A DNA stretch of 64,000 bases from Methylorubrum rhodesianum (GTDB taxonomy: Bacteria; Pseudomonadota; Alphaproteobacteria; Rhizobiales; Beijerinckiaceae): assembly GCF_014199985.1 (NCBI RefSeq), contig NZ_JACHOS010000011.1:124001-188000 (forward strand). The letters run 5' to 3'. A program made the position numbers and the translations under genes. Shown here piece by piece: positions 60,037 to 64,000 of this stretch. The stretch's first letter is position 1. Each line of letters opens with the position of its first letter. Under the pieces are notes generated by a model. It ran no database searches, had not been told where the DNA came from, and worked only from the letters and a program-made list of their open reading frames with translations.

Positions 60037-61353
60037 ATTTCGGACGGTCTCTGGTCATCGGCGCTCGGCCTCGTCGCGGTCATCGCGCTCGTCTTCGCCA
60101 ACGGTTTCTTCGTCGCGGCGGAATTCTCCCTCGTCGCGGTGCGGCGCAGCCGGGTCGCCGAGTTGGTCAACGAGGGCCGGGTCAACGCCCGTGCGCTCCA
60201 GCGCGCCACCGACCGGCTCGACGCGCATCTCGCCGCGACGCAGCTCGGCATCACCCTCTCCTCCCTGGCGCTCGGCTGGGTCGGCGAGCCGGCCCTGGCC
60301 CACCTGATCGAGCCGCTGTTCCACTGGCTGCCCGACATGACCGCCGGCGTGACCGCGCACACGCTGGCCGTGGCCCTGGCATTCGCCGTAATCACCACGC
60401 TGCACATCGTGCTCGGTGAACTCGCGCCGAAAAGCCTCGCGCTTCAGCGCAGCGAGCGCACCGCGCTGGTGATCGTGCGGCCGCTGACCCTGTTCCTGTT
60501 CGTCTTCGGCCCGGCGATCCACCTCCTCAACGGCCTCGGCAACGGCGTGCTGCGGCTGCTCGGCCTGCGGCCCGGCGAGGGCGAAGGCCACCTTCCCTCC
60601 CCGAAGGAGCTGAGCCTGCTCGTGACCGCGAGCCACGAAGCGGGCCTCCTGCACGAGGCGCAGGAGGACGCCGTGGCGCGCATCCTCGCCATCGGCGAGC
60701 GGCGCATCCGCGAGATCATGACGCCGCGCAACGAGGTCGATTGGGTCGATCTCGACGACACGCAGGAAGAGGTCATCGAGGCGGTGCGCGCCTGTCGCCA
60801 CGAGCAGCTCGTGGTGAGCCGCGGGCAGATCGACGACGTCGTCGGCGTGCTGCGCAAGCAGGATCTGCTGGACCAGTTCCTCGACGGCAAACCCCTCGAC
60901 GTGAAGGGGGCGACCCGCGAACCCATCGTCGTCCACGAGGGGCTGGCGATCCTGAAGGTGCTGGAGATGTTCCAGACCAAGCCGGTGCGCATGGCGATCG
61001 TCGTCGACGAGTACGGCAGCCTGGAGGGCATCGTCACCCAAACCGACCTGCTCGAAGCGATGGCCGGCGAGATCCCGGAGCCCGGCGAGGAGCGGATGGT
61101 GGTCGAGCGCGAGGACGGCTCGCTGCTCATCGACGGCATGATGTCGGCGACCGACGCCTTCGACCGCCTCGGTCTCCCGGAGCGTCCGCGCTCGGACGAC
61201 TTTTCCACGCTCGCCGGCTTCGTCATCGTCCAGCTCGGACGCATCCCGTCGGAGGGCGATGCGATCGAGACGCAGGGCTGGCGGATCGAGGTCGTGGACA
61301 TGGACGGGCGGCGCATCGACAAGGTGCTCGCCACCCGCCTGCCGGAGGCTTGA
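60037..61353 (+). CDS. Hemolysin-family CNNM/CBS membrane protein (ATT start)
   Basis: 438 residues from an ATT start at 60037: a CNNM (DUF21) membrane domain whose first helix with NGFFVAAEFSLVAVRRSRV is encoded upstream of the first ATG/GTG/TTG in frame (60139), a CBS pair (REIMTPRNEVDWVDLDDTQE... and EPIVVHEGLAILKVLEMFQ) and a C-terminal CorC_HlyC domain (DGMMSATDAFDRLGLP... FVIVQLGRIP). The Shine-Dalgarno GGGAGGG ends 4 nt before ATT. Family members move Mg2+/Co2+ or Na+. Upstream frame is open to 59914 without another start codon. If ATT is a sequencing error for ATG, the start would be the same. Confidence 0.8.
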   Translation: MSDGLWSSALGLVAVIALVFANGFFVAAEFSLVAVRRSRVAELVNEGRVNARALQRATDRLDAHLAATQLGITLSSLALGWVGEPALAHLIEPLFHWLPDMTAGVTAHTLAVALAFAVITTLHIVLGELAPKSLALQRSERTALVIVRPLTLFLFVFGPAIHLLNGLGNGVLRLLGLRPGEGEGHLPSPKELSLLVTASHEAGLLHEAQEDAVARILAIGERRIREIMTPRNEVDWVDLDDTQEEVIEAVRACRHEQLVVSRGQIDDVVGVLRKQDLLDQFLDGKPLDVKGATREPIVVHEGLAILKVLEMFQTKPVRMAIVVDEYGSLEGIVTQTDLLEAMAGEIPEPGEERMVVEREDGSLLIDGMMSATDAFDRLGLPERPRSDDFSTLAGFVIVQLGRIPSEGDAIETQGWRIEVVDMDGRRIDKVLATRLPEA

Positions 61354-61359
61354 GCGAAG

Positions 61360-61443
61360 CCATGACGGTCATCCCATGACAGCCACTCCATGACGGTCAT
61401 GGCATGACCGAGATGCCATAATAGCGATACTATGACCCGTAAC
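61360..61443 (+). repeat. 14-bp tandem repeat forming a ladder of coupled 5-codon ORFs before cobB
   Basis: Units: CCATGACGGTCATC (61360), CCATGACAGCCACT, CCATGACGGTCATG, GCATGACCGAGATG, a decayed CCATAATAGCGATA and finally CTATGACCCGTAAC, which holds the cobB start. Each of the first four ATGs (61362, 61376, 61390, 61404) opens a 5-codon ORF (MTVIP, MTATP, MTVMA, MTEMP); the first three stop at a TGA overlapping the next ATG, and the fourth stops at TAA (61419). A GGAGG at 61344-61348, inside the CNNM gene end, is a possible entry site. Confidence 0.85.
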
Positions 61444-62145
61444 GTCTTCGTCCTCACCGGCGCCGGGATCTCCGCGGAGAGCGGGCTCGGCACGTTCCGC
61501 GACACGGAGGGCGTGTGGGCGCGCTTCGATCCGATGCGCCTCGCCACCCCCGAGGGCTTCGCCGCCGATCCGGTGCTGGTCCAGGAGTTCTACAACCAGC
61601 GCCGCCGCGATGCCCGCGCCGCCGCGCCCAACCCGGCGCATGCGGCACTCGCCCGGCTGGAGGCAGGGCTGGCGGAGCGCGGCGGCCGGCTGTTCCTGTG
61701 CACGCAGAACATCGACGACCTGCACGAGCGGGCGGGCTCGCGCCATGTCGTTCACATGCACGGCGAACTCCTGCGGGCCCGCTGCACCGCCTGCGGGACG
61801 GAGCCGGTCTGGCACGAGGATCTGACCGTCGAGACGGCCTGTCCGCATTGTGCACATGGCGGCGGGATGCGGCCCGACGTGGTGTGGTTCGGCGAGATGC
61901 CCAAGCACCTCGACGCCATCGACGAGGCGCTGGCCGAGGCCGACCTGTTCGTCGCGATCGGCACTTCCGGCGCGGTCTACCCGGCGGCGGGCTACGTCGC
62001 TCAGGCCCGCGCCTTCGGCATCCCGACGCTCGCCCTCACCCTGGAGGCCGCCGACAATGCCGGGATGTTCGAGGCGACCCGGCTCGGGCGCGCGAGCGAG
62101 ACCGTGCCGGCCTTCGTGGACGAGGTTCTGAGCGAGACGAGGTAG
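61432..62145 (+). CDS. cobB: NAD-dependent protein deacylase (sirtuin, class III CobB)
   Basis: A 237-residue sirtuin: NAD site GAGISAESGLGTFRD (10-24), TQNIDDLHERAGS, catalytic His110 in HMHGEL and zinc cysteines 118/121 and 137/140. Tyr54 and Arg57 in FYNQRR mark class III enzymes that remove succinyl/malonyl as well as acetyl groups. It regulates acetyl-CoA synthetase and other enzymes. The start lacks a Shine-Dalgarno and is preceded by the 14-bp repeat ladder, so its translation probably depends on reinitiation. Confidence 0.95.
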   Translation: MTRNVFVLTGAGISAESGLGTFRDTEGVWARFDPMRLATPEGFAADPVLVQEFYNQRRRDARAAAPNPAHAALARLEAGLAERGGRLFLCTQNIDDLHERAGSRHVVHMHGELLRARCTACGTEPVWHEDLTVETACPHCAHGGGMRPDVVWFGEMPKHLDAIDEALAEADLFVAIGTSGAVYPAAGYVAQARAFGIPTLALTLEAADNAGMFEATRLGRASETVPAFVDEVLSETR

Positions 62146-62150
62146 CCCCT

Positions 62151-62897
62151 CTATCGCGGCGGGCCGTAGGGCGGACGCGGGATGGCCCGGTGCGCCGCCC
62201 TCAGCGCCGCCGACCAGCGCTCGCGCAGGTCGTGAAAATAGCTCTCGCCGGCCTCGATGCGGTGGCTCACTTCGAGGTCGAGGCTGCCGCGGCGCTGCAC
62301 GGCGATGTCGATCGGCAGGCCGACGCCGAGATTCGAGCGCATGGTCGAGTCCATCGACACGAGGCCGACCTTCAGCGCGTCGTAGAGATCGGTCTCGAAG
62401 GTCACCGCCCGGTCGAGGATCGGCTTTCCGTACTTGTGCTCGCCGATCTGCAGGAAGGGCGCCTCCCGGCTGCACTCGATGAAATTGCCCGCCGAGTAGA
62501 TCATGAACAGCCGCATCGGCTCGTCGCCGATCTGGCCGCCGAACAGGAACGAGACCTCCATGCGCAGGTTGGCGGCCTCGAAGCCGGCCTGCTCGATCTC
62601 GCGCACCCGGCGGATCGCCCGTCCCACGAGTTGGGCCGCCTTGAACATGGTGGCCGCGTCCCCGAGCTTGGGCGGCGTCTCGCCCTCGACGTCGTCCACG
62701 CCCTCGCGGAGCATGCTGAGCACCGACTGCGTCATCGAGAGGTTGCCAGCCGAGGCCAGCATCATCACACGCTCCCCCGGCACGTTGAACATGTGCAGCT
62801 TGCGGTAGGTCGAGATGTTGTCGAGCCCGGCATTGGTGCGGGTGTCGGCGATCATCACCAGCCCGTCCTCGACGAGCACTCCGACGCAGTAGGTCAT
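62151..62897 (-). CDS. Proteasome-type protease, Anbu (HslV-related)
   Basis: A 248-residue Ntn-hydrolase of the Anbu (BPH) family: MTYCVGVLVEDGLVMIADTR with the nucleophile Thr2, then YRKLHMFNVPGERVMMLASA and the family-specific C-terminal segment. Anbu forms an open helical ring and is genetically linked to a circularly permuted ATP-grasp, an alpha-E protein and a transglutaminase. The transglutaminase gene is found 127 bp upstream on the same strand (63025-63879). Substrates unknown. Confidence 0.92.
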   Translation of the reverse strand: MTYCVGVLVEDGLVMIADTRTNAGLDNISTYRKLHMFNVPGERVMMLASAGNLSMTQSVLSMLREGVDDVEGETPPKLGDAATMFKAAQLVGRAIRRVREIEQAGFEAANLRMEVSFLFGGQIGDEPMRLFMIYSAGNFIECSREAPFLQIGEHKYGKPILDRAVTFETDLYDALKVGLVSMDSTMRSNLGVGLPIDIAVQRRGSLDLEVSHRIEAGESYFHDLRERWSAALRAAHRAIPRPPYGPPR

Positions 62898-63024
62898 GGC
62901 GGCACCCGCCTCAGCAGAGGGGCCCGGCAATCCGGGCGGAACGAACCGGCTCGCTTCGCACGCGCCGAGCGCGGGCCGCAAGACAAGTTTTCCGAAGCCG
63001 CTCCGCTAATGCGGGAGACCCGGC

Positions 63025-63879
63025 TCAGCCCTGCGACTGACTCTGCTGACCGCGCGCCTGGTGCTGCGCCTGCACCTGCTCGACCCGCAGGGCTACGTCG
63101 AGCGTCTCGGTGCCCCCACCCATCCGGCTGCCGCGGATCGGCGCGGCGCCGAGATAATCGAGGCCGACGGCGACGCGCACATGCGCTTCCGTCGCCGAGA
63201 GGCCGTTGGCCGGGTCGAAGCCGACCCAGCCGAGTTCCGGCACCAGCGATTCCGCCCAGGCATGCCCCGCCTTCTGGTCGTCGCCGCCATCGTTGCGGCG
63301 AAAGTAGCCGGAGACGTAGCGCGAGGGGATCTCCAGGTGCCGGGCGGCCGCGAGGAAGATGTGGGTGAGGTCCTGGCACACGCCCTTTCTCGCCTCGAAG
63401 GACTGGGCGGCGCTGGTGCTGGCGCTGGTCGGGCCCGGCTCGAAGGTCACCGTGTCGTGCACGGCGGCGAGCAGGCGGTGCAGGATCGAGAGCGGATCGC
63501 GCTCCCCCTCCCTCGCGACCCTTTCCGCGAAGGCCTTGAGTTCCGGGCTCGCCTCGGTGAGCGGGGTGTCACGCAGGTAGAACAGGTCGGGCAAGCGCTC
63601 GACCGCGCCGCGGACGATGCCGCTCGTCTCGAAGGTCTCGATCTCGCCGGTCACCCGCACGGTGAGCGCGTCGGTGGGATCGTCGGCGGTGAACCAGTGG
63701 ACGAGGTTGCCGAACCCGTCCTCGCGGGCGGTGAGGCGCCCGTTGACGGACGGCTCGATCCGCCACTCGCGCACGTGCTGCCCGTCATGATCGCGGGGCG
63801 TCAGCCGCAGGATCTGGATGAGGCCGCGAGCCGGTTGCTCATAGGTGTAGACCGTATCGTGGACGATCCGGATGCGCAT
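63025..63879 (-). CDS. Transglutaminase-like protein of the Anbu locus
   Basis: A 284-residue protein with an N-terminal beta-rich domain (MRIRIVHDTVYTYEQPARGL, the Bact_transglu_N type) and a transglutaminase core: Cys in KGVCQDLTHIFLAAARHLEI, His in GHAWAESLVPELGW and Asp in GFDPANG. Start ATG 63879. A Gln/Ser-rich tail (QAQHQARGQQSQSQG) is unusual. It belongs to the conserved Anbu locus. Whether it acts as protease or crosslinker is unknown. Confidence 0.92.
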   Translation of the reverse strand: MRIRIVHDTVYTYEQPARGLIQILRLTPRDHDGQHVREWRIEPSVNGRLTAREDGFGNLVHWFTADDPTDALTVRVTGEIETFETSGIVRGAVERLPDLFYLRDTPLTEASPELKAFAERVAREGERDPLSILHRLLAAVHDTVTFEPGPTSASTSAAQSFEARKGVCQDLTHIFLAAARHLEIPSRYVSGYFRRNDGGDDQKAGHAWAESLVPELGWVGFDPANGLSATEAHVRVAVGLDYLGAAPIRGSRMGGGTETLDVALRVEQVQAQHQARGQQSQSQG

Positions 63880-63976
63880 GCCTTGATCCTGCCGGGACGA
63901 CTCGCGGGAAGCTAGGGCAAGGACGGCGATTTGGAAATCCAAAGGCTTGCTCAAAGCTTTGGCAGGACGGGTTTTC

Positions 63977-64000
63977 TCAGGCTTCGCCCTTGTTGAGCGC
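63977..64000 (-). CDS. Possible 3' end of another Anbu-locus gene (partial)
   Basis: Only seven codons and a TGA (ALNKGEA) are visible at the right edge, 97 bp upstream of the transglutaminase gene. By comparison with known Anbu loci it would be the alpha-E protein gene. Too short to identify. Confidence 0.35.
   Translation of the reverse strand, partial: ALNKGEA

Noticed and set aside
1..64000. tRNA, rRNA, riboswitch, integrase, transposase and prophage signatures
   Set aside because: I found none by eye; a tRNAscan/Infernal run would be decisive and could not be done.

Overview
The window is GC-rich chromosomal DNA of an alphaproteobacterium, most likely Methylobacterium/Methylorubrum (inference). 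The support is: a 562-residue acyl-CoA dehydrogenase of the methylsuccinyl-CoA dehydrogenase type (ethylmalonyl-CoA pathway, used by isocitrate-lyase-negative methylotrophs), two phasins, two BTLCP peptidases, an Anbu proteasome locus, an alphaproteobacterial SOS box (GAAC-N7-GAAC) and Rhizobiales-style palindromic intergenic repeats. Coding density is high. I see no rRNA, tRNA, CRISPR, IS element or phage. This is core genome rather than an island.

Layout. 1-4.6 kb: minus-strand housekeeping cluster pdxJ-acpS-lepB-rnc-era, then a partial methyltransferase. 4.7-10 kb: a membrane histidine kinase, an FtsX-like permease without an ATPase, and a Bax-inhibitor-1 protein. 9.9-13.3 kb: yidD and an IscU-like scaffold divergent from folE-hisI-patatin. 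13.3-22.5 kb: CBS protein, outer-membrane SphA-like protein, rhomboid protease, PAS_5 protein, double PilZ protein, tandem BTLCP peptidases, a soluble PAS histidine kinase and a Tim44-like protein. 22.5-30.8 kb: Trm112, Lon-substrate-domain protein, YbbN thioredoxin, GST, Old Yellow Enzyme, phosphodiester glycosidase, a Gly-rich secreted protein, DUF4174 and a zinc-less MDR reductase. 30.8-33.8 kb: SOS-controlled ssb, an XRE-cupin regulator and panC. 33.9-41.8 kb: assimilatory sulfate reduction (cysI, cysJ, an Lrp regulator and cysHDN). 42-49.3 kb: AlgX-like protein, YihY, EamA exporter, Mcd and a PAS-GGDEF-EAL protein. 49.4-60 kb: an acidic mini-protein, head-to-head GT4 paralogs, two phasins, a Do protease, tiny secreted and membrane proteins, and a GT2-GT4 giant. 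60-64 kb: CNNM/CBS protein-cobB, then the Anbu protease with its transglutaminase partner.

How the parts work together. cysHDN activates sulfate to APS and reduces it to sulfite; cysJ and cysI reduce sulfite to sulfide. cysH and cysJ share the same 20-bp palindrome in their promoters, so they are probably one regulon. The phasin promoter contains a perfect TTGC-N3-GCAA palindrome expected for a PhaR-type repressor. Mcd links the region to the acetyl-CoA/PHB/glyoxylate branch of C1 metabolism.

Most unusual structures. (1) Between the CNNM gene and cobB lies a 14-bp tandem repeat in which each unit is a five-codon ORF whose TGA overlaps the ATG of the next unit: a ladder of four coupled mini-ORFs leading into cobB. 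(2) The CNNM gene appears to start at ATT behind a strong Shine-Dalgarno. (3) A 28-codon membrane-peptide ORF is ATGA-coupled to a small secreted protein gene. (4) Short palindromes sit in the promoters or leaders of folE, ssb, the phasin gene and the cys genes.
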